The translations under genes and the position numbers were made by a program. A model generated the notes under the pieces. That model was not told the origin of the DNA and searched no databases. It saw nothing but the letters and a program-made list of their open reading frames with translations. Of a DNA stretch of 64,000 nt, positions 43,626 to 54,500 are shown piece after piece (within the stretch, counting starts at the first letter, position 1; every line of letters starts with the position of its first letter). Origin of the DNA: an uncultured Bacteroides sp. (GTDB lineage: Bacteria; Bacteroidota; Bacteroidia; Bacteroidales; Bacteroidaceae); the NCBI RefSeq assembly GCF_910586915.1, contig NZ_CAJULN010000005.1, positions 62,001 through 126,000 of the forward strand, in the 5' to 3' direction.

Positions 43626-44789
43626 ATGAGGAAGAATAAAAAAGACAATTATAGAATATCAACGGTTAAGTATGCGAAGTCAGTAGCCTTAGTGTATATC
43701 AAGGAATACGAGCTTGATAAGGTAACCAAATTTGGCTTGCCAGAGATAGATGACCGTTTTGATATATGGAGAGTGCCTGTTTTATCTATGGATGGTGCTA
43801 AAATTGGCGAAATAGTAATTGATGCCATTTCATCCTTTGTTGATATCAATAAAACTACAACAAAAGAAATCTTAGAAAATAGACTTTTAGGAAGGAAACC
43901 TCTCTCGTCATCAAAGAAAAATTGTAAGAGAACACCTAAAATCTCTATGTTATCCAACACCATTCGTATGGGTGATTCGGAAGAGTTACTAATGGATATG
44001 CCTAACGAATGTGTTGATTTAGTATTTACTTCTCCCCCATACTATAATGCTAAGCCAGAATATGCTGAATATCTTTCTTATGAAGAGTATTTGTTGAAAA
44101 TGCGTAAAATAATCCATCAATGTGCACGTGTTTTGAATGAAGGTCGTTTCTTTGTACTAAATGTTTCACCTGTCCTTATTCGTAGAACAAGTAGGAATGA
44201 AGCGTCAAAACGAATCGCTGTGCCGTTTGATTTTCATAGAATTTTCATTGAAGAAGGATTCGAATTTATAGATGATATTCACTGGGTAAAACCTGAAGGT
44301 GCAGGGTGGGCAACTGGACGAGGTAGGAGATTTGCAGCAGATAGAAATCCTTTGCAATATAAACCTGTGCCCATAACTGAATATATACTTGTTTACCGAA
44401 AGAAAACAGACAAACTCATAGACTGGCTAATTAGAGAGCATCCAGATCAACAGGCTCTTCAAGAGTCAAAAATTGAAGATGGTTACGATGTTACAAACAT
44501 TTGGAAAATCACTCCTGTTCATAATAAGCACCATCCAGCGGTATTTCCTGTTGAATTAGCAGAAAAGGTTATTAAGTATTATTCCATAAAAAATGATGTG
44601 GTTTTAGATCCATTCGCAGGAACAGGAACGACAGGTAAAGCTGCGATAAAACTAAATAGACGCTTTGCTCTACTTGAACAGGATGAGAAATATGTAAACC
44701 TAATGAAAACTGATTTTGTTCATCTGACAAATCTGATAAACATTGATTGGGTTAATATAGACTTAAATAATAATGTAACTTTATTCTAA
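43626..44789 (+). CDS. Type II DNA methyltransferase (N4-cytosine or N6-adenine, beta class)
   Basis: 387 residues from ATG 43626. The amino-methyltransferase motifs are in beta-class order: catalytic motif IV TSPPYYN (about 135-141) first, and the SAM-binding motif I DPFAGTGTTG (about 328-337) near the C-terminus. SPPY more often marks N4-cytosine enzymes, but N6-adenine cannot be excluded. The first ~110 residues have no known motif and may help recognition. The sequence is clearly more AT-rich than flanking operons, suggesting transfer. The restriction gene follows after 5 bp. Confidence 0.9.
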   Translation: MRKNKKDNYRISTVKYAKSVALVYIKEYELDKVTKFGLPEIDDRFDIWRVPVLSMDGAKIGEIVIDAISSFVDINKTTTKEILENRLLGRKPLSSSKKNCKRTPKISMLSNTIRMGDSEELLMDMPNECVDLVFTSPPYYNAKPEYAEYLSYEEYLLKMRKIIHQCARVLNEGRFFVLNVSPVLIRRTSRNEASKRIAVPFDFHRIFIEEGFEFIDDIHWVKPEGAGWATGRGRRFAADRNPLQYKPVPITEYILVYRKKTDKLIDWLIREHPDQQALQESKIEDGYDVTNIWKITPVHNKHHPAVFPVELAEKVIKYYSIKNDVVLDPFAGTGTTGKAAIKLNRRFALLEQDEKYVNLMKTDFVHLTNLINIDWVNIDLNNNVTLF

Positions 44790-44794
44790 CAACA

Positions 44795-45889
44795 ATGAAA
44801 CTATCAGATTGTATTGCTCCACAAGGATTGAGTTTGGTTAAATATAGTGGTAAAGAGTTTGTTGACAAACTGGGGCTTGAGATTGTTCAAGGTGTAGTTG
44901 CTTCAATTCTCAAAGGAAGGAATGTTCGTGATTTAACGGAGAGTTTAACACAAAGAAGAGTGTTGCTTGTGAGCACTTCTATTATTGTCACATATTTGAA
45001 GGGCCTTTCATCTTTTCAAGATTTTGAAGAAACACTGAATGATTTGGTTAAGAAAAATGTCAGGATGAGGCTCTCGTCTGAAGAGAAAACATATCTTTTA
45101 TGGTTCATCGGACTTACTGGTAAAAGTATTCAGAATGTTATTAGAGGTACTCAATTAGAAAACTACATTGACGTCTTTGATGCAAATTTGAGTGAAATAT
45201 GCGCCGACATTGAGGATACTTATGGAGATATTACGCTACAAGTCAATTACAACGAGCAGGGGTATTTTTTTAAATGGAAGAACTTATTAAGATGCTTACT
45301 TGCGGCTGGAGCTGCTACTCTTACCGTAAGAGGGTCTGAAAAATCCTTATATGGAAAAACATTTGAAAAGTTTGTTTTGGGCTCAGTTCTAACTATTCTC
45401 GGTTTTAATCATATAAAAAAGTCGGATGTTGCCAAGTCAGATAAGGTTTTTTGGTTATCTGAACGATTGGATAAAAGAGAAAGTGATGCAACCTTATTAA
45501 TAAAGGCTGGTATTGGTGTTAGATTTGATATCGGTTTCATCGGTAAGGGAAATACTGAAGTAAGCCTTGATAAGGTTTCTCGTTTTGAACGTTTTCTAGA
45601 TCTTGGAAAAAAAACCTATGCAACGACAACTATCATCCTTGTCGATAATATAGGTGCAAATAGTAGAATTGTTACTATGGCGAGAGAAATTGATGGATAC
45701 ATTTTACAGATGAGGGAAACATATTGGGTATATAGTTTGGCAACAATACTAAATAAACGATTTGGTTATCACTCTGAAATTCTCAATTATACAAAGGAAC
45801 AATCGTTAGCCTATATTGACGAAAAGATGCGTAATGTTAATCTTAATACATTTTTTAGAGATGACGAATCAATAGATATAGATGAATGA
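44795..45889 (+). CDS. Probable type II restriction endonuclease
   Basis: 364 residues, no signal peptide. It is paired 5 bp downstream of a DNA methyltransferase with no other genes, the layout of a simple type II system. The C-terminal half contains a possible PD-(D/E)xK-like nuclease core around RFDIGFIGKGNTEVSLDK (about 246-263), preceded by YGKTFEKFVLGSVLTILGF. The sequence is reminiscent of the CfrBI-type endonuclease family, but I cannot confirm this and the recognition site is unknown. Like the methyltransferase it is AT-rich. No controller protein gene is present. Confidence 0.7.
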   Translation: MKLSDCIAPQGLSLVKYSGKEFVDKLGLEIVQGVVASILKGRNVRDLTESLTQRRVLLVSTSIIVTYLKGLSSFQDFEETLNDLVKKNVRMRLSSEEKTYLLWFIGLTGKSIQNVIRGTQLENYIDVFDANLSEICADIEDTYGDITLQVNYNEQGYFFKWKNLLRCLLAAGAATLTVRGSEKSLYGKTFEKFVLGSVLTILGFNHIKKSDVAKSDKVFWLSERLDKRESDATLLIKAGIGVRFDIGFIGKGNTEVSLDKVSRFERFLDLGKKTYATTTIILVDNIGANSRIVTMAREIDGYILQMRETYWVYSLATILNKRFGYHSEILNYTKEQSLAYIDEKMRNVNLNTFFRDDESIDIDE

Positions 45890-45975
45890 GAAAGTGAACT
45901 AAAATTCCAGTAGATATCTCCTAAATCGGGATATTCCTAAAATGGGATATTCAGTAAATGTTCCTTTTTCTAATA

Positions 45976-46023
45976 AATCAAGAGAAAAGTTTTAGTTTAC
46001 GTGAACTTTTCTCTTGATTTTTT
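45976..46023 (+). terminator. Terminator of the R-M operon
   Basis: AATCAAGAGAAAAG (45976-45989) pairs perfectly with CTTTTCTCTTGATT (46006-46019), followed by TTTT. Upstream (about 45912-45952) are three GATAT-centred short repeats about 17 bp apart. Confidence 0.85.
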
Positions 46024-46065
46024 AGTTCAAATCCCCCATTCTTCTATCTTTTTATGGAATATTAT

Positions 46066-46176
46066 TTAACGTCAGTTCGATATAACTTAAAACAATGTAA
46101 GTTGCCTGTCTTTGATGAATTCTATATCAATGACGGACAACTTGCTATCTTTTGATCTTATATCGAACTCACGTTA
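46066..46176. repeat. 111-bp imperfect palindrome in a convergent gap
   Basis: Arms 46066-46110 and 46132-46176 are imperfect reverse complements (outer part TTAACGTnAGTTCGATATAA). The 21-nt centre itself contains a TTGAT/ATCAA hairpin. It lies between the R-M operon terminator and the 3' end of the thioredoxin gene. Related arm sequence occurs at 27712-27748 and, as a half-site, at 10329-10344. The rest of the 46177-46343 gap shows nothing recognisable. Confidence 0.75.
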
Positions 46177-46343
46177 TTTACATATTCTCTTTTTTCCTTC
46201 CCAACCATGCATTATGTATATGTCTTTTTTAGGGATATTCTCATCTTATTTCAAGGGAGCAATACTTCAAACACTATCACCGGAATATATCTACAAACAT
46301 TTGCTCTCTTCTGTAACAACCTGGTTATTAACCCGTAAAAGTT

Positions 46344-47435
46344 TCATTTCTTATTCATCCGCGACTCGATATCCTCCAACGCACGGCTGGCAACGGATAT
46401 GCAACTCGGCACCATTTCGCGCAAATGATTGCGTATGAATTCGGACATCCGCTTCAAAATAGCCACATCGTCCGTCTGAATCAGGCGTGTCAGATTCATT
46501 ATCAGCAAACTGCGGTCGGCCTCTTCCAATCCGTCATATTCTTTCACGCACATATCCACATAGGCCTCATCATCGCAAATCAGCCTTCCTTCGATCAAGC
46601 GGAACATCGGGGCGTATTTGTACTCCTTGTCCAGTCCTAGACTGCAAATCTCGTTTTTCAACGTCTGATACTCTTCTTCTTTATAAAGATTGGAACGAAG
46701 CTGGTAGCCGGAGAAATACATGATTAACTTCGCACGATACAACCGAGCTACTCTTTCTGCAATCTCTTCCTTCACCGCCGCATCAAACTCATCGCGATGT
46801 GCCACCATAAAACGTGCCTTTGCATCGTCTATGTTGAGCGTATAGCGAGTGAAGAGGAAGGTATTCACCGCCTTGAGGCGTTCGGCTTCGGACAAGGATT
46901 CGAAATAATTGTTCACTATCTCAAAGCCCTCCTTCTCTTTTCGCTGCTCCATCATGTGCAATGCGTAGTTATTCACCAGTTCCGGCGTACGTTCGCCTGC
47001 CTGATAACGCTCTGCCATACGCTCTGGCGTCTGTTCGGGGTCCAGTCCCGCCTTCAGCTTCGCTATAAATGCATCGCCGTCCATCGCACCTTTCAGTTCC
47101 GAGCGCACTTTTTCGTCCGTATCGAGGATAATAAAGGTGGGATAAGCCTTCACCGCATAACGGGCTGCTAACTCCTTGCCCTCTTTTTCGGCATTCAGCT
47201 TAAGACAGACGAAGTTCTTATTCATAAAGTTGCCGACATTCTTCTGCGGGAATGTCTCACGTGCCATCTTCTTACAAGGACCACACCAGTCTGTATAAAA
47301 ATCAATAAACACTAGCTTCTTCTCTTGGCGGGCAGCATCCATCGCTTCCGAAAAAGAGAGCGAACGGAAATTCGTTTGTGCCAGCAACGGGAAAGACAGG
47401 CCTATCGCCACGGCGATCAATAACAATTTTTTCAT
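46344..47435 (-). CDS. Secreted thioredoxin-like protein, last gene of second Sus operon
   Basis: 363 residues. A Sec signal peptide ends near PLLAQ (about 20). The thioredoxin domain (about 25-135) has the redox motif WCGPCKK and the cis-Pro region VKAYPTFIIL. The C-terminal ~220 residues are helical, with no domain I can name. It is probably a periplasmic disulfide reductase or oxidase serving proteins of this operon. It starts 21 bp after the PKD-like lipoprotein gene. Confidence 0.88.
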   Translation of the reverse strand: MKKLLLIAVAIGLSFPLLAQTNFRSLSFSEAMDAARQEKKLVFIDFYTDWCGPCKKMARETFPQKNVGNFMNKNFVCLKLNAEKEGKELAARYAVKAYPTFIILDTDEKVRSELKGAMDGDAFIAKLKAGLDPEQTPERMAERYQAGERTPELVNNYALHMMEQRKEKEGFEIVNNYFESLSEAERLKAVNTFLFTRYTLNIDDAKARFMVAHRDEFDAAVKEEIAERVARLYRAKLIMYFSGYQLRSNLYKEEEYQTLKNEICSLGLDKEYKYAPMFRLIEGRLICDDEAYVDMCVKEYDGLEEADRSLLIMNLTRLIQTDDVAILKRMSEFIRNHLREMVPSCISVASRALEDIESRMNKK

Positions 47436-47456
47436 TCTATTCTGCTTTTAATAAAT

Positions 47457-49049
47457 TTATAAACTTGAATTACGGTATTCCACTTTCACTACTTTCAGAT
47501 TCGTTTTCCACGGATAACTTTCCGTACGATAAGTGTGCGGTTCCACAACAATGTCGTTCGGGTCGTCTTTGATGGTATATTTAGAAACCGTACCTTTTTG
47601 AGATTCGCTATAGGTAGCTACGATAAAATCGGTCGGAGTATCGTTGGAATGGGCATCCATAGCCAAATAGGTAATTTCTCCCTCCATCGTTGCTACTTTC
47701 TTGGCGATGTTGCGCACATAATCGTAAGCCCACAAATCGGCTCCTACCGCATAAAGAATCACAGGTTGCACGGAGAAGAAGGCATAATGGCCGGCTTTAT
47801 CAAAATCCGTAGCCACGGCTTTATCAACCGTGCGTGCCAATGACTTGCTTACTCCTGCTGCTCCGTATCTGGTTACTTTGAATTTATAGATGTAATAGTC
47901 GCCATTGGCATCGTTCATCAACGCATACGAGTATCCTCCGCTAAATCCGTTTTCGCCATACACCAAATCACGGACAGGGGTGTACTTATTTTGGTCGAAC
48001 CAGAAAGGCGATTCGGAATCAGTGCATTTCACAGTATGGGTAACGGCATAACTTGCCGCATTCTGAACCGTAAAACAATGATTGGTTTCGTCAAAGAAAG
48101 CCACCGCCTGCAAATAGGTAGAGTTATCCTGATAAAACACATAAGGAGAAGGTTTGTACAACACAGAAGTATTCGCATCATATCGGTTCATCGGATTGCC
48201 GTATGCTTCGGAAGAGAGCAACGAACCACAAAAGAAAGCATCTCCTTCGGTAAGCAACACCCGCCAGCTACGTGCCCGGTTCATATTGCTCGAACCATAA
48301 GGATGGGGAACGATATCGGCAAAATTCAACGGACGCGTCACCTCAAGAGTGGGGAATACCATTTTGTCCAGCGATACATCTTCCAATACTCCGAACTTCT
48401 CCAACGAAGACGAATGTTCCAAAGAGTACGCACCGTTTTCCGCCGTTGCCCATAAGTTGACTACATGAGGAGTAGCATACGTACCTGTGAAAACGATGTT
48501 TCCAGCTTTCTTCAATCCCACAGTGTTATCAAACAAATCTGCCATCATCGTAGTGTCACGTCCTTCAATCATACTCACAAAATCCATACCACACGTACCG
48601 TCTTCCTTATCTCCCCACAAATAGAAACCGCGGACAAAAGGACTCAACACAGTCAGCGAAGCCACCTTCTCCCATTGCATACCGGTCTCCTTGTCCGTAG
48701 CACGAAAATAAAGACGATAGTTTCCGGAAGGAATATCCAGTGGATACTCCAAATCCTTTTCTGTGCTAATCACCGTATGCTTATGCGCATTCTCCGTCAC
48801 TTCCTTGTTACAAAGATACCACTGATAATCGAACTGATTCTCGTCGCTACCCGACAAAAGCCCTTTCAATGTGACCGGAATAACCAATGTCTCCTTATAA
48901 CCGACGTTATAATATTCATCCTCAATACCGCTTATTTCCAACTCGTTAATCGGAGAAAGCGAATCATTTCCCTTGTCGGCCGTACATGAAGCCAACCCCA
49001 AAGCTGCAAGCCCAATGCACAGTATTTGTATTTTTCTCATTGCCATCAT
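47457..49049 (-). CDS. PKD-like family lipoprotein
   Basis: 530 residues with a lipobox at LGLASCTAD (Cys about 22). Two starts are possible, MMAMRKI or the Met three codons on. An Ig/PKD-like module (about 40-135; YQWYLCNKEV and YRLYFRATDKETG) is followed by a large beta-rich region that may be a propeller. In Bacteroidetes it regularly accompanies SusC, SusD and DUF4843 proteins, as here. The ligand is unknown. It starts 9 bp after the DUF4843 gene. Confidence 0.82.
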   Translation of the reverse strand: MMAMRKIQILCIGLAALGLASCTADKGNDSLSPINELEISGIEDEYYNVGYKETLVIPVTLKGLLSGSDENQFDYQWYLCNKEVTENAHKHTVISTEKDLEYPLDIPSGNYRLYFRATDKETGMQWEKVASLTVLSPFVRGFYLWGDKEDGTCGMDFVSMIEGRDTTMMADLFDNTVGLKKAGNIVFTGTYATPHVVNLWATAENGAYSLEHSSSLEKFGVLEDVSLDKMVFPTLEVTRPLNFADIVPHPYGSSNMNRARSWRVLLTEGDAFFCGSLLSSEAYGNPMNRYDANTSVLYKPSPYVFYQDNSTYLQAVAFFDETNHCFTVQNAASYAVTHTVKCTDSESPFWFDQNKYTPVRDLVYGENGFSGGYSYALMNDANGDYYIYKFKVTRYGAAGVSKSLARTVDKAVATDFDKAGHYAFFSVQPVILYAVGADLWAYDYVRNIAKKVATMEGEITYLAMDAHSNDTPTDFIVATYSESQKGTVSKYTIKDDPNDIVVEPHTYRTESYPWKTNLKVVKVEYRNSSL

Positions 49050-49058
49050 AATTTTCGT

Positions 49059-49973
49059 TTATTTAAAATAATCTTCTGGTTTCGTAAAAGGCGCCCAGCC
49101 TTTACTGCCCCCTAAAGTTGTCACATTGCTAACATACATCATTGTTCCGTCTTCATCCAGCACTACTGTTTCACGCGACTCTGCCATCTCCAGCAAGTAC
49201 GCAGCTACAGTCTGACTGATGGCTTCGGCTCTTGGCATAGGCATTACCGTTCTGTCGGCGTAGTCTGCCACTGTCGTATTTGTCAGCTCCATAATCAGAC
49301 GGAATTTCTTTGCCGAGAAATTACCGAAAAGCCCGATTCCCGTTCCACCTTTATCCTGTCCATACCATCCGCCCGAAGAGGTCAGCCCGTCTGCGCCACG
49401 CGGCATGGAGAGCACATCATAAAAGAATAAATTATGGATGGACGCATCATGATTGCCCGAAAAAGCCACATTGTCCGTCGGGCTGTAGACACCGGGATAA
49501 TCTCCATAATTCTCATATCTCAAATCGAAATGTTCGTTGGGAAGCAACTGCAATTGTAACTGCAAGGTATCCTCGTTCATCTGCTCGGAGCGATGTACCG
49601 TAAACTTCACTTCCGTGCTTGTCTCTCCCGCCTTAATTACATACTCATCCTGCAATCCCGTGAAGTCGACTCCGCCGACAGCCGTCGTACTATCATTGTT
49701 TACAGACAACCGGAAAGAACGGTCATACTCCTTCAGCGTGCCCGAAGCCATCACTTTCAACGACAGTTCAACGTCATCCTCTACGATTGTTCCGAAAGAG
49801 ATATCCGTATAAAACTGATGCCCCCACAAAGAAGGAAGAATATGGGTAGCCCCCCTACGTACATCAAAATAAAGGCAATCTTTTCCTTCGTATCCCATTA
49901 GTTCTTTCTCACAACTCGTCAATAGGGAAAATATTCCCATCAAAGTGCAACCTATTAATATATGTTTCTTCAT
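49059..49973 (-). CDS. DUF4843-family lipoprotein
   Basis: 304 residues with a lipobox ending at Cys21 (SLLTSCEKE). The domain is beta-sandwich-like (YEGKDCLYFDV, then VKFTVHRSEQMNEDTLQLQLQ), as in DUF4843 proteins, which occupy the SusE/SusF position in many non-glycan SusC/SusD loci. No function is known to me. It starts 15 bp after the SusD gene. Confidence 0.82.
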   Translation of the reverse strand: MKKHILIGCTLMGIFSLLTSCEKELMGYEGKDCLYFDVRRGATHILPSLWGHQFYTDISFGTIVEDDVELSLKVMASGTLKEYDRSFRLSVNNDSTTAVGGVDFTGLQDEYVIKAGETSTEVKFTVHRSEQMNEDTLQLQLQLLPNEHFDLRYENYGDYPGVYSPTDNVAFSGNHDASIHNLFFYDVLSMPRGADGLTSSGGWYGQDKGGTGIGLFGNFSAKKFRLIMELTNTTVADYADRTVMPMPRAEAISQTVAAYLLEMAESRETVVLDEDGTMMYVSNVTTLGGSKGWAPFTKPEDYFK

Positions 49974-49988
49974 ACGATTTCGTTTTTA

Positions 49989-51539
49989 TTATTCAGATAC
50001 TACGCGTTTATCCATTTCCACTTCCGGCATCGGCCATACATAATTCTGCATATCTATTGCTACGGTACTTTTCACCGCATTTCCACTCCAGTCTTTCTTA
50101 AAACCGTTGCCTGCCAATATGGAAGGCATGGCGTGGCGTTTATAATAGAAAAACAACTGGCCTTCGCCTATCACTTCGCGCATGAATTCATTGGTGATAT
50201 ACTCCTGTATGCTCGCTTTCGTATCACTCTCCGTCAGTGTGAGGTTCACACAGTTACGAACTGCCCGAATGGCATTCACATAACCCACGGCTTCTTCCAA
50301 GTCGTCCGTACATTCGGCGGCAATCAGATATATCTCACTCATCCGTACAAGCGGAATCATGTAACGATGTGCGGCTGCGGTCACTCCTTCGTACTTATTC
50401 AGACAGAGCACCTTGTGCGAGCCTACCGTACCCCCTTCTTCGTCGCTTTGGTTCACCTCTTCCACTTTCCACATATATTCTCTCCGCAAGTCGCCCATGT
50501 CATCAAAATAATAGGTCAGCTTGGATTCGGCATTCCCCTCTTCCAGTGTCTCTCCCTGAAAGCAGAGAATCGAATTCAGGTTTACCGACCGGTTGAACAT
50601 CCGGTCAAACAGGTTCGTACGCGAAGTGTTGTAAAGCGAGAATATCACCTCCGACGAGAAAAGAAGGTCGGGATTGAGCGTTGTCGTAACCGCCGCTTTT
50701 TTCGTCCACGGGAATATTTCCTTTTCCTCACTCTCTGCAATCAATCCCTTCGCTGTCTGATAAGCCTTCTCCTTGTCGCCTACCCAAAGATACGCCCTTG
50801 CCAACAAGGCCTGCACAGCAAAATAATTCACCCGATATTGCCGGTAGCGCAAGTTGGTATTTTCATTCGGATTGTCGGAAGCACCGTTCAATACACCTTC
50901 CGTGCGTATCCTGTCGTCTTTCAACAAATCCGCAGCCGCATTCAGGTCGCGTATCACCTTTTCCATCACCGTCTTTGCCGGCAACAAAGGCTGTATATCC
51001 TTCGATGAAGTTTCCGCATAAGGAATCGTGACGGTTTCTGCCGTATTCTCTCTATAAACAGGGCCGTACACGCGCATCAAGTCAAAATGAAAGAACGCAC
51101 GCAACGCCAGCGCCTCCCCTTTCACGTAAGGATAGTAAACGGCATTCAAGGCAGACCCCGCCTCGTCGCAATGCTCCAAGAGAGTATTCAAATTGGCTAT
51201 CAATTCATATTGCGTGGTCCAAAGTGCATTGGAAGTGCTCTTAAACTGTTCCGGCTGATAATTTGCATAAGCATAATAAGTATGTGTACTGTTTTTCGAC
51301 ACATCGTAATACTGTGCCATTACGTCGATAGCGCCCATTGTCAGCGTCGACGAGTAGTTCTCGTTCATCTTGGCATAAACCCCGTTCAGAGAAGACAAAA
51401 AACCTTCGTTTGTTTCATACAACTTGTTTTCCATTATGGAGTCTTCCATATCAACAGCCAGCCAATCGGCACACGACGTGAAAGACGTTACCAACATTAG
51501 CGCCATCGCTCCTGCCTTTATTTTATCTTTTGTTATCAT
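49989..51539 (-). CDS. SusD/RagB-family nutrient-binding lipoprotein
   Basis: 516 residues with a lipobox at TSFTSCADW. The N-terminal SusD-like block (NEGFLSSLNGVYAKM), TPR-like helices and the C-terminal RagB/SusD domain (PLVRMSEIYLIAAEC) are all visible. It works as a surface lid for the SusC transporter encoded 20 bp upstream. The operon has no carbohydrate-active enzyme, so the cargo may not be a glycan. Confidence 0.93.
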   Translation of the reverse strand: MITKDKIKAGAMALMLVTSFTSCADWLAVDMEDSIMENKLYETNEGFLSSLNGVYAKMNENYSSTLTMGAIDVMAQYYDVSKNSTHTYYAYANYQPEQFKSTSNALWTTQYELIANLNTLLEHCDEAGSALNAVYYPYVKGEALALRAFFHFDLMRVYGPVYRENTAETVTIPYAETSSKDIQPLLPAKTVMEKVIRDLNAAADLLKDDRIRTEGVLNGASDNPNENTNLRYRQYRVNYFAVQALLARAYLWVGDKEKAYQTAKGLIAESEEKEIFPWTKKAAVTTTLNPDLLFSSEVIFSLYNTSRTNLFDRMFNRSVNLNSILCFQGETLEEGNAESKLTYYFDDMGDLRREYMWKVEEVNQSDEEGGTVGSHKVLCLNKYEGVTAAAHRYMIPLVRMSEIYLIAAECTDDLEEAVGYVNAIRAVRNCVNLTLTESDTKASIQEYITNEFMREVIGEGQLFFYYKRHAMPSILAGNGFKKDWSGNAVKSTVAIDMQNYVWPMPEVEMDKRVVSE

Positions 51540-51559
51540 AAAACTCTTAATTTAAACGG

Positions 51560-54500
51560 TTAAAAACGTAAGCCCAAAGAAGCGGATACGCTTCTGGAGA
51601 AAGGATAATCGAGTCCTCGTTCTTCCTTGACGGTAGACAGGCGGAAGATATTGTTGGTATAAATACGGAATGTCACCGATGACAGCCCTGCCTTTTTTAT
51701 CCAATCGGAAGTAGTATCTTCGTATCCCAATGATATACTCGTACACTGCAACGTATTTTCGTCGGCAATGAAACGGGAAGAGATTTTCGTCTCCGACGTA
51801 TCATCAATCCGCTTAAACTGGGCCACATCTCCCGGTTTCTGCCAACGGTCGTGCAAGGCGCGCTTGTCCTGATTGTAACGTACGGCAACATTGTTAATAT
51901 TCTCAACCTTATTCAGCAGCGTTTGCAAAACAGTCTGTCCACCCAAGCGGTAAGCAAAGTTCACGCCCAGCGAGAAACCTTTGTAGCGTACGGTAGTTCC
52001 GAGGTTTCCCTGAATTTTGGGGGTCGAATCGCCGCATTCCACCTCTTCTGCCGAATCCCACTTGTAAGTGTACGTTCCGTCCTTCTTCTGGAACACTTCA
52101 TTTCCGTTCATCGGGTCGATACCCATCGAACGGATTGCCCACAAGGCGGTGGCACTGGCTCCGTCGTAATACCGAATCAAAGTCTGTCCGGCACGTCCTT
52201 CCTGATTCAGTTTCTCCAACAGGTCGCCTATATTATAATAGGTAGTGGTAGTATGCAGCAGATTGGCGGTCACTTTCCACAACAGTTCACGTTGGCGGAT
52301 GATGTCGTATCCGAGGGTCATGGAGACATTGTTGTTTTTGGTTGCTCCGATATTCATCGGGATAAAAGAAGTTCCGGTAGAGGTCGGCTGCTCCACGTTA
52401 ATCAGTTCAGGGTCGGATTTGCGCAATGTGTAGTCGAGCGCCACGGCCAGCCGCCTGTCGAACAAGGTGGCGTTCAAACCGATGTTGTGTGTCTGCGTAC
52501 GCTTCCACTTCAGGTTCTTGTTTCCCCATTTGCTGGCTATGGCAGCCAGTCCGAACGGATTGGGATATTTGGTATAATAGGTATATACGTTATTTGCCAG
52601 TTTGGCATCCACGTTCTGATTGCCGGGATTACCGAACGTATAGCGCAGACGTAGCGTATTTACCAGTTTCGACTGACGGCAGAACTTCTCGTTATGAATG
52701 TTCCAAGCCACACCCAACGAATAGGTCGTAGAGAAAGGATTATTCACTCCAAACACCGAAGCTCCGTCCGAACGCACATTGAAATCGAACAAATAACGCA
52801 TATCATACGCATAGTTACCATTCAGATAGAAACTGGCAGAACGCGCTTTAGCAACCGAAGAGCTTGGCTTTCCGCCGTCGGGATAGGAATTGGAGAAATT
52901 CGGATTATAGAAATTATCACTGATATACCCTTGCGTCAGGTATGCGCCCATCGTGGTGTTGTTTTCGGAAAGCTGCGCACCGCCTACAAAGTTGTACGTA
53001 TGCACGCCAATAGCGTCTCCGTAGCTGGCAAGCAGACTTCCGTCATAGTTCGTACTGTTGTTGTCGGAGCGCGAGAAAGTACCTCTTTTCAATTCCTCAA
53101 CATTCGTAAAGGAGGAGTCAAAAGGCGATTTGAACACTTCCGTCTTTCCGCGTGTGGTCGTGAATCCGAATTTACCAACAATACGCATCTTGTCGAAGGG
53201 ACGGAACTCGACATTGAAATTATTATTCAACGTCAACTGGTCGCCTCTATTAAAACTTTTCTGCTGGAAATTCCACAACGGGTTGTAAGCATACTCCGTT
53301 CCTCCCAATACCTGATAGCTTTCGAGCACTTTGTACACCTCGCCGTTTTCATCGTACTTCGCATAATAAGGATTGGCACTGGAGAATTCGGAGAATGGCA
53401 CAACGTTATTGTCCGTTTTCGTATAGTAGATATTCGTCTGATTCGAAAAGTTAAAACGGTCGATACGATAGCCTAAGTTCACCGTTCCGTCGATATTCTG
53501 CCGGCCGGAATTCTTCATTACGCCCTCCGCATTTTTATAACGCAACGTCAGCCCGTAGCGAAAAGCGGCATCACCGCCTTCGGCATTCAAACTATGGTCG
53601 TGCACAAAAGCCGTACGCAGAGGTTCGCTCATCCAGTACGAATCCAATCCGCCTACCACGTTGCGATAGCGCGAATAGTAGAGTGCGCGGTTGGCGTCCA
53701 TCAGTATTTCCCCGTTCTCGTCGAGCGCTCCGTATCGTCCCGACAATTTCTCGAACTCCAGTTTCTCGGCAGCATTCATCAGGTTGTAGTCACTCAAATC
53801 CGCCCAGCTCACCTGGTAATTTCCATTGTATGTGAAACGCAGTCTTCCCGCTTCGGGTTTCTTCGTTTCCACCACCACAACTCCGTTGGCAGCTTTCGAA
53901 CCGTAGATGGCGGCAGAAGCGGCATCTTTCAGAATGGTGATGCTTTCCACCCTGTCCATGCTCAAGTCGGAAATTCTCTCCAGCGTTGTTTCAAAACCAT
54001 CCAGGATGAAAAGCGGCCGGTCGGGGTCGGTTCCGTACGTGTCCGACAGACCGTTGATACTTGTTTTTCCGTTGATGCTGATGTCCAGCATACTATTCGG
54101 GTCGGCTCCGGCCAAGTTGTTTTCAGTAATCACGAACGAGGGGTCCAACGCACTCAAACTCTGAAGGATGTTCTGATTGCTTACCGCTTTCAGTTCCTCT
54201 GCCTTGTAAGTAGAAGCAGAACCGGTAAAACTATCCATCTTCCGGGTATAAATACCGGTCACCACCGTCTCGCCCAACTGCTGCGCGTCCGGCAACATAC
54301 GCACCGTCACCGATTTTCCTTCGTGCACACGCACTTCCTGAGATGCCATACCGATGTAAGAGAATACCAGTACATTCTTGCCTTCGGGAAGAGCTATCTG
54401 GAAATGACCATTCTCGTTGGTAGTAACCCCTATGCTCTTATCGCCTTTCAAGGTCACATTCACACCTGCCAACGGCAAATCGTCTTCATCGATTACAATA

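Noticed and set aside
46112..46438. Plus-strand ORF of 108 codons
   Set aside because: It spans the large palindrome and the 3' end of the thioredoxin gene and has no coding features.
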